From positions 1-64,000 of the forward strand of contig NZ_JAACFS010000035.1 in assembly GCF_029051645.1 (NCBI RefSeq): 64,000 nt of DNA, given 5' to 3'. Made by a program: the position numbers and the translations under genes. Position 1 is the stretch's first letter, and every line of letters starts with the position of its first letter. This document shows positions 8,489-18,581 of this stretch, in pieces. The stretch is from Bradyrhizobium sp. CSA112. Its GTDB lineage: Bacteria; Pseudomonadota; Alphaproteobacteria; Rhizobiales; Xanthobacteraceae. Below the pieces are notes generated by a model. That model saw only the letters and a program-made list of their open reading frames with translations, was not told the DNA's origin and did no database searches.

Positions 8489-9357
8489 TTCGGGCACCAG
8501 AAGGTCGAGCGGCCGTTCTGCACGAAGCGCCGCACGACGCCGCCGCAGCCCTTGGTCTGGCATTTCTCGCCTTCGCGATCATAGACCTGGAATGAATGCT
8601 GGAAATAGCCGAGTTCGCCCGAGGTCAACCGATGGTCGTTGATCGAGGAGCCGCCGGCCTTGATCGCCTGATTGAGCACCGCGTGAATCGCGCCGACCAA
8701 CCGCCCGGCATAGTCGGTCGGCTCGCCCTTTTTCGTCGCCAGCGTCGCCGCCAATCGGCGCGGCGACAGATGCGACCGGTACAGCGCCTCGCAGACATAG
8801 ATATTGCCGAGCCCTGCGACCACGCGCTGGTCGAGCAGCGCGGCCTTCAGGCTGGTCTTCTTGTTGAAGCATGAGCGCGCCAGCATCGCGGCGTCGAATT
8901 CGTTGCCGAGCGGCTCGGGGCCGAGGCCCTTCAACAGCGGCTCATCTTCCAGCGCATTGCGGGCGATGATCTTCATGTAACCGAAACGGCGCGGATCGTT
9001 GAACACGATCGCCGCGCCCGATGACATGTGAAACACCACATGATCGTGCGTGCGGTCGTCGCTGCGCGGATGGTGGAATTGGCCGGGCGCGTTGTTGAAG
9101 TCGCCTTCGAGCACCCGGAACGAGCCGGACATGCCCAGATGCATCAGCAGCACGTCGCCGGAGGCGAGATCGGCCATCAGGTATTTGGCGCGGCGGCCTA
9201 GACCGGTCACGGTCTGACCTTCCAGCCGCGCGATAAAGTCTTTTTGAAAGGGAAACCGCAAATCCTTGCGCCGGGCTTCCGCTTTGAGGATTTTCGACCC
9301 CTCCATGGCGGGCTGCAGGCCGCGGCGGACGGTCTCAACTTCGGGCAATTCAGGCAT
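8476..9357 (-). CDS. mutM: Formamidopyrimidine-DNA glycosylase (Fpg/MutM)
   Basis: A 293-residue bifunctional glycosylase/AP lyase that removes 8-oxoguanine and formamidopyrimidines from DNA. The catalytic N-terminal PELPEVE is intact, with Pro2 as the nucleophile after Met removal, which fixes the start at 9357 although the frame stays open upstream. The helix-two-turn-helix region contains [15 protein letters not shown], and the C-terminal zinc finger has four Cys (CQTKGCGG ... WCPKCQK). It is divergent from ubiE with 78 bases between, and overlaps the downstream GNAT gene. Confidence 0.96.
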   Translation of the reverse strand: MPELPEVETVRRGLQPAMEGSKILKAEARRKDLRFPFQKDFIARLEGQTVTGLGRRAKYLMADLASGDVLLMHLGMSGSFRVLEGDFNNAPGQFHHPRSDDRTHDHVVFHMSSGAAIVFNDPRRFGYMKIIARNALEDEPLLKGLGPEPLGNEFDAAMLARSCFNKKTSLKAALLDQRVVAGLGNIYVCEALYRSHLSPRRLAATLATKKGEPTDYAGRLVGAIHAVLNQAIKAGGSSINDHRLTSGELGYFQHSFQVYDREGEKCQTKGCGGVVRRFVQNGRSTFWCPKCQK

Positions 9358-9435
9358 GCAGGCATTCACCTTATGGAGGTGACGTGATAGCGCCATTGCG
9401 GCGGGCGCGCTATGGTCCGGTAATGGAGTAAAGTG

Positions 9436-10197
9436 ATGGATCGGCCGGATCAAACCACCCATTTTGGCTACAGGGACGTGCCCCTGGGGGATAAGCAGAC
9501 GCTGGTGAACGACGTATTTCACAGCGTGGCGTCCCGCTACGACCTGATGAACGACCTGATGTCCGCAGGCCTGCACCGGGTCTGGAAAGGCATCATGATC
9601 AATGCGCTCAATCCGCCGAAGGGCGATGCGCCGTTTGCGCTGCTCGACGTCGCCGGCGGCACCGGAGATATCGCCTTCCGCGCAGCCGGGGCGGCAGGTG
9701 CAGGCTTTCACGCCACTGTCTGCGACATTAATACCGACATGCTCGGGGTTGGCCGCAACCGCGCGCTCGCGCGTCATCTCGACCAGCAGGTGTCCTTTGT
9801 CGAGGGCAATGCCGAGGCACTGGCGTTTCCGGCGCGTTCTTTCGACGCCTACACCATTGCGTTCGGCATTCGCAACGTGCCGCGGATCGACGCCGCGCTG
9901 CGCGAAGCCTATCGCGTGCTGCGGCCCGGCAGCAGATTTTTGTGCCTGGAATTCTCCACCGTCGACGTTCCGGGGCTCGACCGGCTCTATGACCTATTCT
10001 CGTTCAAGGTGATTCCGCCGCTCGGCCGCGCCGTGACGGGCGATGCTGAATCCTATCAGTATCTCGTCGAATCGATCCGGAAATTCCCCCGGCCCAATGT
10101 ATTTGCCGAGATGATCCGCGACGCCGGCTTTTCCCGGGTGAAGTGGGAAAGCCTTTCCGGCGGTATCGTGGCGTTGCATTCGGGCTGGCGTTTGTGA
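9436..10197 (+). CDS. ubiE: Demethylmenaquinone/demethoxyubiquinol C-methyltransferase UbiE
   Basis: A 253-residue class I SAM-dependent methyltransferase for ubiquinone (and menaquinone) synthesis. [21 protein letters not shown] is the UbiE N-terminal signature, followed by the SAM site [11 protein letters not shown] and the late motif [22 protein letters not shown] at 9436 is preferred over the GTG at 9433 because a GGAG site lies 7 bases before it. The gene opens the ubiE-ubiB-coaBC-dut operon and its TGA overlaps the ubiB start. Confidence 0.95.
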   Translation: MDRPDQTTHFGYRDVPLGDKQTLVNDVFHSVASRYDLMNDLMSAGLHRVWKGIMINALNPPKGDAPFALLDVAGGTGDIAFRAAGAAGAGFHATVCDINTDMLGVGRNRALARHLDQQVSFVEGNAEALAFPARSFDAYTIAFGIRNVPRIDAALREAYRVLRPGSRFLCLEFSTVDVPGLDRLYDLFSFKVIPPLGRAVTGDAESYQYLVESIRKFPRPNVFAEMIRDAGFSRVKWESLSGGIVALHSGWRL

Positions 10198-11768
10198 TTT
10201 CTGCGGCCACCCACATCGCGCGGCTCGTCCGCGCCGCTTACGTGTTCGCACGCGAAGGCGTGTTCGGCGTCGTCGACCCGAGCCTGGTGCCACCGCCCGG
10301 TCAGCTCGCGCTGCGGCTGGCGCGATTGATCGAACGCCCCGGCGACAAATCCGGTCCGCGGCTATCGCGCGCGCTGACACGGCTCGGCCCCGCTTATCTC
10401 AAGCTCGGACAGTTTCTGGCGACCCGGCCCGACGTGGTCGGCGTCGCGATGGCCCGCGATCTGGAAAGCCTGCAGGACCGCCTGCCGCCGTTTTCGCAAA
10501 GCGAAGCCGAGGCCGTGATTGCCGCGTCGCTGGAACGCTCTGTGGCTAAAGCGTTTGTCAGCCTCGGGCCGGCGGTCGCCGCCGCCTCGATTGCGCAGGT
10601 GCATCGCGGCGAGATCGAGCGGCATGGCGTACGCCGGCCGGTCGCCGTCAAAGTGCTCCGGCCCAATGTCGCCACGCGCTTCCGGCGCGATCTCTCCGAT
10701 TTTTTCTTCGTCGCCCATAATGCGGAAGCGCATTCGGCCGAAGCGCGGCGGCTGCGGCTGATCGAGGTCATCAACACGATGTCCCGCACGGTCGCGATGG
10801 AGATGGACCTGCGGCTCGAGGCGGCCGCCCTGTCCGAGATGGCGGAGAACACACGGGACGATCCGGATTTCCGCGTGCCGGCCGTCGACTGGGACCGCAC
10901 CACTCACAACGTGCTGACGATGGAGTGGATCGACGGCATCGCGCTGAACGACCACGCGCGGCTCCAACAATCGCATGTCGACATGCCCGATCTCGGGCGC
11001 AAGGTGATCCAGAGCTTCCTGCGCCATGCGCTGCGCGACGGCTTCTTCCATGCCGACATGCATCCCGGCAATCTGTTTCTCGACGATACCGGACGGCTGG
11101 TGGCCGTCGATTTCGGCATCATGGGCCGGCTCGGGCTGAAGGAGCGGCGTTTCCTTGCGGAGATTTTGCTGGGCTTCATCACGCGGGACTACCGCCGCGT
11201 CGCGGAGGTGCATTTCGAGGCCGGCTACGTGCCGGGCCATCACTCGGTCGAGAATTTCGCGCAAGCCATCCGCGCCATCGGCGAGCCGATCCATAATCGC
11301 ACCGCCGAAGAAATCTCGATGGCGAAGCTGTTGACGCTGCTGCTTGAGGTCACCGGGCTGTTCGACATGCAGACCCGGCCCGAACTGATCCTGCTGCAAA
11401 AGACCATGGTGGTGGTCGAAGGCGTCGCGCGCGGCTTCGACCCCAAGCTCGATATCTGGAAGGTGGCCGATCCCGTGGTGCGCGAATGGATCGAGCGCAA
11501 TCTCGGCCCCCTCGGGCGGGTTCAGAGCGCGATGTCCGGCGCCGGCGAGCTTAGCCGCGTGGCGGCGAGCCTGCCGGCAATCGCTTCCCGGGCAGTCGCC
11601 GTGATCGAGCACATGGAGAAGATGACCCGGGAGGGCCTGACGCTGTCGCCGGAGACGATCGCCGCCCTGGGCCGCGCCGAGGGCCGCAAGAGCCGCTGGC
11701 GGACGGTGGCACTCTGGATCATTGCGGTGACCTTTATCGGAATTTTGATCGCTATCCGACAGTTGTGA
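10194..11768 (+). CDS. ubiB: Ubiquinone biosynthesis atypical kinase/ATPase UbiB
   Basis: A 524-residue ABC1/ADCK/UbiB-family protein kinase-like ATPase needed for ubiquinone synthesis, membrane-bound at the C terminus. Visible signatures are [17 protein letters not shown] (the KxGQ motif), [11 protein letters not shown] (Ala-rich loop), VAVKVLRP, the catalytic [13 protein letters not shown] and the metal-binding [11 protein letters not shown]-terminal membrane helix runs over the last 20 residues. GTG at 10194 overlaps the ubiE stop (GTGA); an in-frame GTG at 10143 would overlap ubiE by 55 bases and is less likely. Confidence 0.95.
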   Translation: MISAATHIARLVRAAYVFAREGVFGVVDPSLVPPPGQLALRLARLIERPGDKSGPRLSRALTRLGPAYLKLGQFLATRPDVVGVAMARDLESLQDRLPPFSQSEAEAVIAASLERSVAKAFVSLGPAVAAASIAQVHRGEIERHGVRRPVAVKVLRPNVATRFRRDLSDFFFVAHNAEAHSAEARRLRLIEVINTMSRTVAMEMDLRLEAAALSEMAENTRDDPDFRVPAVDWDRTTHNVLTMEWIDGIALNDHARLQQSHVDMPDLGRKVIQSFLRHALRDGFFHADMHPGNLFLDDTGRLVAVDFGIMGRLGLKERRFLAEILLGFITRDYRRVAEVHFEAGYVPGHHSVENFAQAIRAIGEPIHNRTAEEISMAKLLTLLLEVTGLFDMQTRPELILLQKTMVVVEGVARGFDPKLDIWKVADPVVREWIERNLGPLGRVQSAMSGAGELSRVAASLPAIASRAVAVIEHMEKMTREGLTLSPETIAALGRAEGRKSRWRTVALWIIAVTFIGILIAIRQL

Positions 11769-11823
11769 TTGCAATGCTGTCAGAGCGTGATAGCATTGAT
11801 TGCAGCGCTCGCTGGAGGCCGCC

Positions 11824-13266
11824 ATGGCCAGCCTAACCATCCGAAAACTGGACGAAACCGTCAAAGCCTATCTGCGTCTCCGCTCGGCGGGGAACGGCCG
11901 CTCGGTCGAAGAGGAAGTCCGCGTCATCCTCGGGGAGCTGATACAGGGGCGCTCCGAACTGCCAGGCGGCGCCTCCTCGCCACCGTCCACAGAGGCCCCC
12001 GGGCTGGCCTCGCGCTCCGTCAGCCCTTCCAGCGAGCGGAATGTCACCCTGATCATCGGCGGCGGCATCGCCGCCTTCAAATCGCTGGAGCTGATCCGGC
12101 GGCTGAAGGAGCGGCACATCGACGTCCGCTGCGTGCTGACCAAGGCCGCGCAGCAATTCGTCACGCCGCTTTCCGCCAGCGCACTGTCGCACGAGCGTGT
12201 CTACACTGACCTGTTCGACCCCGGCAGCGAATTCGACGCCGGCCATATCCGGCTGGCGCGCGAATGCGATTTGATCGTGGTGGCGCCGGCAACCGCGGAT
12301 CTGATGGCGAAGATGGCGCACGGCCACGCCGACGATCTCGCCAGCGCCATCCTGCTGGCGGCGAACCGGCCGATCCTGCTGGCGCCGGCGATGAACCCCT
12401 TGATGTGGAATAATGCCGCCACCCGCCGCAACGTGCTGCAGCTTAGGCGCGACGGCATCCATATGATCGGCCCCAGTGTCGGCGAGATGGCTGAAGCGGG
12501 TGAGGCCGGCGTCGGACGGATGTCGGAGGCGATCGAAATCGCCGCCGCTGCCGTCGACATTCTCCGTCCGCCGCGGCCGCGCCCGCTCACAGGCAAGCGC
12601 GTGCTGATCACGGCGGGGCCGACGCATGAGGCGATCGACCCCGTGCGCTATATCGCCAACCGTTCCTCCGGCAAACAGGGCTTTGCCATCGCCGCCGCCG
12701 CGCAGGCAGCGGGTGCCGATGTCACGCTGGTCTCCGGCCCGGTCGAATTGCGCGATCCCGCAGGCGTGACCGTGATCCGGGTGGAATCGGCGCGCGACAT
12801 GTTGCATCGGGTCGAAGCCGCCTTGCCGGCCGATATCGCGATCTTCGCAGCCGCCGTCGCCGACTGGCGGGTCGCCAATGAAGGCGAGCAAAAGCTGAAG
12901 AAGACTTCCGCCGGCATGCCGCCGCTGCAACTGGTGGAAAACCCGGACATTCTCGCAACGATTTCGAAACTGAAAGACAAGCGCCCGCCGCTGGTAATCG
13001 GATTTGCCGCCGAGACCGAGCATCTGATCGACAACGCCAAGGCCAAGATCGCGCGCAAGGGCTGCGACTGGATCGTCGCCAACGACGTCTCGCCCGCGCT
13101 AGGGGTGATGGGCGGCGATCGCAACACCGTTCATCTGCTGACGCGCGACGGCGAAGATAACAACGTCGACAACATCAAGGTGGACTCCTGGCCGGTAATG
13201 ACCAAGGAACAGGTCGCAGCCGAACTGGTGGCGAAGATTGCAAAAACCGTGGAGAAGAGTTCGTGA
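11824..13266 (+). CDS. coaBC: Bifunctional CoaBC with an N-terminal FitA-like ribbon-helix-helix domain
   Basis: A 480-residue fusion. Residues 1-40 ([30 protein letters not shown]) match the ribbon-helix-helix fold of FitA-type antitoxins. A Pro/Ser-rich linker leads to the phosphopantothenoylcysteine decarboxylase half from about residue 73 ([34 protein letters not shown]) and the phosphopantothenate-cysteine ligase half from about 260 ([26 protein letters not shown]). CoaBC makes 4'-phosphopantetheine for coenzyme A; usual length is about 400 residues, so about 70 are extra. No toxin gene adjoins. The stop overlaps the dut start (GTGA). Role of the RHH domain is unknown; dimerisation or DNA binding are possibilities. 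Confidence 0.93.
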   Translation: MASLTIRKLDETVKAYLRLRSAGNGRSVEEEVRVILGELIQGRSELPGGASSPPSTEAPGLASRSVSPSSERNVTLIIGGGIAAFKSLELIRRLKERHIDVRCVLTKAAQQFVTPLSASALSHERVYTDLFDPGSEFDAGHIRLARECDLIVVAPATADLMAKMAHGHADDLASAILLAANRPILLAPAMNPLMWNNAATRRNVLQLRRDGIHMIGPSVGEMAEAGEAGVGRMSEAIEIAAAAVDILRPPRPRPLTGKRVLITAGPTHEAIDPVRYIANRSSGKQGFAIAAAAQAAGADVTLVSGPVELRDPAGVTVIRVESARDMLHRVEAALPADIAIFAAAVADWRVANEGEQKLKKTSAGMPPLQLVENPDILATISKLKDKRPPLVIGFAAETEHLIDNAKAKIARKGCDWIVANDVSPALGVMGGDRNTVHLLTRDGEDNNVDNIKVDSWPVMTKEQVAAELVAKIAKTVEKSS

Positions 13267-13721
13267 GCGCGACAGTGAAGGTCGACATCCGCCAATTGCC
13301 GCACGGCGAAGGTCTCGCGCTGCCGGCCTATCAGAGCGCCGACGCCGCCGGGCTCGACCTTCTCGCGGCAGTGCCGGCGGACACGCCCCTGATCCTGCCT
13401 CCGGGCAAATACGCAATGGTGCCGACCGGGCTCACGATCGCGCTGCCTTCAGGATATGAGGCCCAGGTACGGCCACGTTCCGGACTTGCCGCCAAACATG
13501 GCGTCACCGTCTTGAATTCGCCGGGCACGGTGGACGCGGATTACCGCGGCGAGGTCAACGTGCTCTTGATCAATCATGGCGACACGTCGTTCCCGATCCG
13601 GCGCGGCGAGCGCATCGCGCAGATGGTGATCGCGCCTGTCGTGCAGGCGCAACTCGTTCCGGTGGTGTCGCTTCCAACAACCGACCGCGGCAGTGGCGGT
13701 TTCGGCTCGACAGGACGCTGA
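13263..13721 (+). CDS. dut: dUTP diphosphatase
   Basis: A 152-residue trimeric dUTPase that hydrolyses dUTP to dUMP and pyrophosphate, keeping uracil out of DNA and feeding dTMP synthesis. All five motifs are seen in order: [41 protein letters not shown] and [11 protein letters not shown]. The GTG start overlaps the coaBC stop by four bases, so it is translationally coupled as the last gene of the operon. Confidence 0.96.
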   Translation: MSATVKVDIRQLPHGEGLALPAYQSADAAGLDLLAAVPADTPLILPPGKYAMVPTGLTIALPSGYEAQVRPRSGLAAKHGVTVLNSPGTVDADYRGEVNVLLINHGDTSFPIRRGERIAQMVIAPVVQAQLVPVVSLPTTDRGSGGFGSTGR

Positions 13722-13867
13722 ATCGGTTGGTAAAGGCGACTCTCAACGGTAACGGCCGAATTTTTCACAGCCAAATTTGCGTTCACGGTCTGGACTCTTA
13801 CCGGCTGACTCCCGAAGGGGATACTCTCGACCCGATTCGTGCAGAGCGCGACCAGCAAAAGTGGGGT

Positions 13868-13889
13868 CCGGTTTTGCGTCCGGGCGCGC
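13868..13889. repeat. Short dispersed repeat fragment, copy 1
   Basis: Twenty-two bases beginning CCGGTTTTGCGTCCGG and ending GCGCGC are identical at 53672-53693, and the preceding bases are related (GCAAAAGTGG here, GCATAAGCGG there). It lies between dut and divL. It looks like the conserved core of an interspersed sequence. Confidence 0.6.
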
Positions 13890-14004
13890 TCACTCCTATT
13901 AGTTTAGTCGGCACATAATCTCCACGCCACACCGCTCACACTTTGGCGGATCATGCGCTGGGGGTAGCGCCGGGCCTGCAGTGGTGCGTTCTTTGGGGCA
14001 AATA

Positions 14005-16524
14005 ATGTCGGGCGTAGTCGCGGCGATGCGTCGAAACCTGCTGTCGTGCACCTCACTGGCGCGCCACGGCGTGATTGCGCTCGCCACCGCCCTGTCCGCC
14101 TCGCCGGAACCCGCATTGGCCGCTGATTCGACCATCGCGCAGACAATTTCGGCCTTGTTCGACCTCAATCACCAGGAATTCGCAGTGCTGACGACGGCGC
14201 TGTCGCTGCTCGGCTTTACTGTCGTCGCTGCGATCCTGCTGATGCGCACGCGCATTAAGGCCACCCGAATGGAACTAAACCTGCGCTCCGATATCGCCGA
14301 CCTGCAGGTGCAGGCCGATCGGCTGCGCGCGCTCTTGTTCGCCGAGCCCCAGGTCCTGATCGCCTGGGCGGCGGGCGATAACCGGCCCCAGATCAGCGGC
14401 GACACCTCGTTGCTGATCTCGCAGGACGCGCTGTCGAATTCCCCGCAACGCATTCTCGCCTTTGGAACCTGGTTGCCGCCGGAACCGGCGCTGCGGATGG
14501 ACCATGCGGTGGATGCGCTACGCGAGGCCGGCGAAGGCTTTCTGCTCAATCTCTCCACCTCGAACGGCCGCGCGATCGAAGCGATGGGCCGCGCAATAGG
14601 AGGGCAAGCCATTGTGCGGATTCGCGAACTCGGCGGGTTGCGCCGGGAACTCGCCGAGTCCAATCTCCGCTACCGGACGCTGTTGGAGGAAACCGAGCTG
14701 CTGCGCGACTTCGCCGCCGCTGCGCCCTGGCCGATGTGGGCCAAGAGCGCAGAAGGCAATCTGCGTTACGCAAACGCGGCCTATGTGCGCGCCACCGAGG
14801 GCGCAAGCGTCGCGGATACGATCCACCGCAACCTCGAACTGCTGGAGAAAGACCAGCGCGCCGAGATGGGCCGGGTGCTGAACGACAATTCCACCTTCAG
14901 CGCGCGGCTGCCGATCGTGGTCGGCGGCGAGCGGCGCATCTATGATGTTCAGACGCTCAAGCTCGGCGGCGGTAGCGCCGGCATCGCCATCGACGCCAGC
15001 GAGGCAACCGCGTTGCGCGACGCCATGGAGCGGATGGCGGAAGCCCATCGCCGTACCCTCGACCAGTTGTCGTCGGGGGTGGCCGTATTCGACGGTCAGC
15101 GACGGCTTGCCTTCTACAATGAATCCTACCGGCGGCTGTGGGGACTCGATCAGGCCTTCCTCGACTCCAATCCCGACGATTCCAGCGTGCTCGACCGGCT
15201 GCGCGCGGCGCGCAAGCTGCCTGAGCAACCGGATTTCCGGGCCTGGAAGGCCAAGCTGCACGAAGCCTACCGCTCCGTCGAGCCGGAGACCTACACCTGG
15301 TTCCTGCCCGACGGCCGCGCCGTCAGCGTTGTCACCACTCCGAATCTCGAAGGCGGCGTCACCTATCTGTTCGACAATGTCACCGAGAGCCTCGATCTTG
15401 CGCGCCGGTACGACCGGCTGAGCCGGGTCCAGCACGAAACGCTCGACAATCTGGCAGAAGCCGTCGCGGTGTTCGGCAGCAATGGCCGCGTGGAACTGTT
15501 CAATCCCGCTTTCGCGAAGATGTGGAAGCTGTCGGCGGAATCGCTGAAAGAGCAACCCCACATCGAGACCGTGGAAGCGTGGTGCAAGCCGCTGTTCGAT
15601 GACGCCCTGACCTGGCGGGCGCTGCGCGAGGCGATCACCGCGATCGAGAATCGTGCGCAGGTGGCGCTGAAGCTGGAGCGTAAGGACGGCAGCGTGCTGG
15701 ACTGCATGACCATGCCGCTGCCCGACGGCGCGACGCTACTGACCTTCCAGGACATCACCGACACCGAAAATGTCGAGCGCGCGCTACGCGAGCGCAACGA
15801 GGCGCTCGAAGCCGCCGACCAGATGAAGGTGGATTTCGTCCACCACGTGTCCTACGAACTGCGCGCGCCGCTCACCACCATCATCGGCTTTGCGCATTTC
15901 CTCAGCGATCCCTCAACCGGCCCGCTGACGCAGAAGCAGGCCGAGTATCTCGACTACGTCACCAAGTCGACCAATGCGCTGCTGGCGCTCACCAACAACA
16001 TCCTCGATCTCGCCACCATCGACGCCGGCGCCATGAAGCTCGAGCTCGGCCCCGTCAATATCGAAAAAGCCATCCAGGCTGCCGCCGAAGGCATTCAGGA
16101 CCGGCTGGCGACCGATCGCATCGAACTCAGGGTCGATATCGATCCCGATATCGGCAACTTCACCGGCGACGAGCGGCGCGTGGTGCAGGTGCTCTATAAC
16201 CTGCTCGCCAACGCCGTCGGCTTCTCGCCGCACGATGCCGCGGTCACGATCACCGCGCGGCGAACCGATAATCGTGTGATCTTCACTGTCAGCGATTCCG
16301 GTCCCGGCATTCCGGCTGACGTGAAAGACAAGGTGTTCGACTGGTTCGAGAGCCACTCGCACGGCTCGCGGCATCGCGGCGCCGGCCTCGGCCTGTCGCT
16401 GGTGCGCTCCTTTGTCGAACTGCATGGCGGCAAGGTGCGCGTCGATTCGGTGGTCGGCAAGGGCACGACGGTCGCCTGCGACTTTCCGATCGACCAGAAC
16501 GCGCATCGCAACGCCGCCGAATGA
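14005..16524 (+). CDS. divL: DivL-type tyrosine pseudokinase with PAS domains
   Basis: An 839-residue membrane-anchored histidine-kinase homologue. One membrane helix lies near residues 55-75 (TALSLLGFTVVAAILLM). Three PAS-like segments follow (NLRYANAAYVRAT; RRLAFYNESYRRLWGLD; NGRVELFNPAFAKMWKL). In the dimerisation helix the phospho-acceptor His is Tyr617 (HHVSYELRAPLTTIIGF), the hallmark of DivL. The ATP-binding boxes remain (N box YNLLANAVGFS, G1 SDSGPGIP, G2 GAGLGLSLV). In Caulobacter DivL senses DivK and tunes CckA to control CtrA; the role here is inferred. ATG 14005 has a GGGG site; a GTG at 13981 is an alternative. The stop overlaps tsaE-amgK. Confidence 0.9.
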   Translation: MSGVVAAMRRNLLSCTSLARHGVIALATALSASPEPALAADSTIAQTISALFDLNHQEFAVLTTALSLLGFTVVAAILLMRTRIKATRMELNLRSDIADLQVQADRLRALLFAEPQVLIAWAAGDNRPQISGDTSLLISQDALSNSPQRILAFGTWLPPEPALRMDHAVDALREAGEGFLLNLSTSNGRAIEAMGRAIGGQAIVRIRELGGLRRELAESNLRYRTLLEETELLRDFAAAAPWPMWAKSAEGNLRYANAAYVRATEGASVADTIHRNLELLEKDQRAEMGRVLNDNSTFSARLPIVVGGERRIYDVQTLKLGGGSAGIAIDASEATALRDAMERMAEAHRRTLDQLSSGVAVFDGQRRLAFYNESYRRLWGLDQAFLDSNPDDSSVLDRLRAARKLPEQPDFRAWKAKLHEAYRSVEPETYTWFLPDGRAVSVVTTPNLEGGVTYLFDNVTESLDLARRYDRLSRVQHETLDNLAEAVAVFGSNGRVELFNPAFAKMWKLSAESLKEQPHIETVEAWCKPLFDDALTWRALREAITAIENRAQVALKLERKDGSVLDCMTMPLPDGATLLTFQDITDTENVERALRERNEALEAADQMKVDFVHHVSYELRAPLTTIIGFAHFLSDPSTGPLTQKQAEYLDYVTKSTNALLALTNNILDLATIDAGAMKLELGPVNIEKAIQAAAEGIQDRLATDRIELRVDIDPDIGNFTGDERRVVQVLYNLLANAVGFSPHDAAVTITARRTDNRVIFTVSDSGPGIPADVKDKVFDWFESHSHGSRHRGAGLGLSLVRSFVELHGGKVRVDSVVGKGTTVACDFPIDQNAHRNAAE

Positions 16525-18041
16525 CCGTATCAGCGACATTTACAGTGGCGCTCGCGAACGAGACGGCAACGGCGCATCTGATGGCCGACCTCGCGCTCCT
16601 GGTCGACCCGGGTGACGTGATTACGCTTTCGGGCGATCTCGGCGCGGGGAAGACGGCCGCGGCACGGGCGATGATCCGCTATCTCGCCAACGATTCCGCG
16701 CTGGAAGTGCCAAGCCCCACGTTCACGCTGGCGCAGAGCTACGAGCTGCCGTTTCCGATCGTGCACGCCGATCTCTACCGCATCAATGATGCGAGCGAGC
16801 TGGAGGAGATCGGATTGTCGCCGTTGCCGGAGGGCACGTTGGCGCTGATCGAATGGCCGGAGCGCGCAGGCGACGCGCTGCCCGACGATCGCATCGACAT
16901 CGCCTTCAGCCATCGCCCCGCCCTTGGATCCACCGCGCGCGCCGCCGAAATCACCGGTTATGGCAAGGCGGCGGCGCCGGTGGCACGATTGGAGGGCTTG
17001 CGCAAATTTCTCACTGAGGCCGGCTTCCTGGATGCGGCGCGCGAGCGGATGCCCGGCGACGCCTCGACGCGCTCCTACGCGCGGCTGATCCGCGGCGACG
17101 GCACCTCGATCCTGATGAATTCGCCGCGCCGTCCGGACGGTCCGGCGATCTATGATGGAAAATCCTACAGCGCAGCCGTTCATCTCGCCGAGGATGTCAA
17201 GCCGTTCGTCGCCATCGACAACGGCCTGCGCGCACACGGCTTCTCGGCGCCCGCGATCCGTCACGCCGATATCGAATCCGGCTTTCTGATCACCGAGGAT
17301 TTCGGCAGCGCCGCGATCGTCGAAGGCGACCCGCCGCGGCCGATCGTGGAATGCTACGAGGCCGCCACCGACATGCTGGCGGCGCTTCATCGCGAAACTA
17401 TGCCCGAAACGGCGCCGCTGGCGCCGCAGCTCACCTACGATATTCCAGTTTACGGTATCGATACGTGGTTGATCGAGATGCGGCTGATGCTCGAATGGTA
17501 TCTGCCGGATCGCGGCGCTGAAATCAGTGATCAACGGCGCGACGAATTCGTCACGATGTGGCGCGCGCTGCTGGAGAAACCCGCGGCCGCGCCGCGGACC
17601 TGGGTGCTGCGCGATTTTCATTCGCCCAACATCATCTGGCTCGGCGACCGCACGGGGATTTTGCGCATCGGCATCATCGACTTCCAGGACGCCGTGCTTG
17701 GCCCTGCCGCCTACGATCTGGTGTCGCTGCTCCAGGATGCGCGGCTCGACGTTCCCGAACAGCTCGAGCTGGCGCTCTTGACCCGCTACATCAAGGCGCG
17801 CCGCGTGACCGATAATCAGTTCGATCCGGCCAGCTTCGCCGAGCTTTACGCCATCATGTCGGCGCAGCGGAACACGCGCCTGCTCGGCACCTTTGCCCGG
17901 CTCAACCGGCGCGACGGCAAGCCGCAATATCTGCGCCACCAGCCCCGGATCTGGACCTACCTGAACCGCTCGCTGGCGCATCCGGCGCTATCGGCAGTTC
18001 GCGAATGGTATGCCGCCAACGTGCCGCCGCCGCTGCTCTGA
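16521..18041 (+). CDS. tsaE: TsaE / AmgK-type sugar kinase fusion
   Basis: A 506-residue two-part protein. Residues about 1-155 are TsaE, the ATPase of the t6A37 tRNA-modification complex (Walker A GDLGAGKT, then SPTFTLAQSYE and HADLYRI). Residues about 165-506 are an aminoglycoside-phosphotransferase-fold kinase (RMPGDASTRSYARL, catalytic VLRDFHSPNIIWL, metal site GIIDFQDAVLGPAAYDLVSLLQDA) like AmgK, which phosphorylates N-acetylmuramate and N-acetylglucosamine at C1 for peptidoglycan recycling. The next enzyme of that route, a MurU-like nucleotidyltransferase, is at 18582. It overlaps the divL stop by four bases (ATGA). The fusion is known in Hyphomicrobiales. Confidence 0.92.
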   Translation: MTVSATFTVALANETATAHLMADLALLVDPGDVITLSGDLGAGKTAAARAMIRYLANDSALEVPSPTFTLAQSYELPFPIVHADLYRINDASELEEIGLSPLPEGTLALIEWPERAGDALPDDRIDIAFSHRPALGSTARAAEITGYGKAAAPVARLEGLRKFLTEAGFLDAARERMPGDASTRSYARLIRGDGTSILMNSPRRPDGPAIYDGKSYSAAVHLAEDVKPFVAIDNGLRAHGFSAPAIRHADIESGFLITEDFGSAAIVEGDPPRPIVECYEAATDMLAALHRETMPETAPLAPQLTYDIPVYGIDTWLIEMRLMLEWYLPDRGAEISDQRRDEFVTMWRALLEKPAAAPRTWVLRDFHSPNIIWLGDRTGILRIGIIDFQDAVLGPAAYDLVSLLQDARLDVPEQLELALLTRYIKARRVTDNQFDPASFAELYAIMSAQRNTRLLGTFARLNRRDGKPQYLRHQPRIWTYLNRSLAHPALSAVREWYAANVPPPLL

Positions 18042-18131
18042 TTTACCTCGTGTTAGCCACCCCGCCTTTAATCTGGAACCGGCCAAGCCGGGCAGGCATG
18101 GCGCATGCCAATTTGAAACGGGAAGACGGCC

Positions 18132-18455
18132 ATGGCGGGGGCGGAACGGCGCCGGGGAGATCGAGTCGTATTCGAGCGCGGCTTTGCGGCGCACATGATG
18201 GGAATCGACGGCACCTGGCGGCGCAACTGCGTGATGGAAGACGTTTCCGAGACCGGCGCCAAGCTGACGGTCGAAGGTTCGGTCGAGGGCCTGCATCTGA
18301 AGGAATTCTTCCTGCTGCTGTCGTCGACGGGGCTGGCCTACCGGCGCTGCGAACTGGCCTGGGTCAATGGCGATCAGATCGGCGTCAATTTCCTCAAGCA
18401 GGGCGACAAGAAGAGGAAGGCGGCCGCCAAGCGCGGGGAGGATGCGGAGACCTGA
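18132..18455 (+). CDS. Small PilZ-domain protein
   Basis: A 107-residue protein made of one PilZ domain. The c-di-GMP binding elements are an N-terminal RRRGDR (the RxxxR motif) and DVSETGAKL (the D/NxSxxG motif). The C terminus is Lys/Arg-rich. PilZ proteins sense cyclic di-GMP and relay it to motility or envelope partners. It sits between amgK and murU, the two cell-wall recycling genes, a placement that hints at envelope function but proves nothing. Binding by this protein is inferred. Confidence 0.85.
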   Translation: MAGAERRRGDRVVFERGFAAHMMGIDGTWRRNCVMEDVSETGAKLTVEGSVEGLHLKEFFLLLSSTGLAYRRCELAWVNGDQIGVNFLKQGDKKRKAAAKRGEDAET

Positions 18456-18581
18456 AATGGCCACCTGGGCGCTGTCGTATGGCCGTCATCTGCGGCGACT
18501 AAGGCGTCACAGTTGCTGGTTCATGCGAATCGCCGTGGTATGATCCGCGGCGCGATTTGAATGGTTCGAGAAATTCCAGAA

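Noticed and set aside
9358-9777. N-terminal extension of mutM by 140 codons
   Set aside because: The catalytic Pro must follow the initiating Met, so MPELPEVE at 9357 is the start; the extension overlaps ubiE.
11824-11950. Separate antitoxin gene before coaBC
   Set aside because: No stop codon separates the RHH segment from CoaBC and no toxin gene adjoins, so a fusion is the simpler reading.
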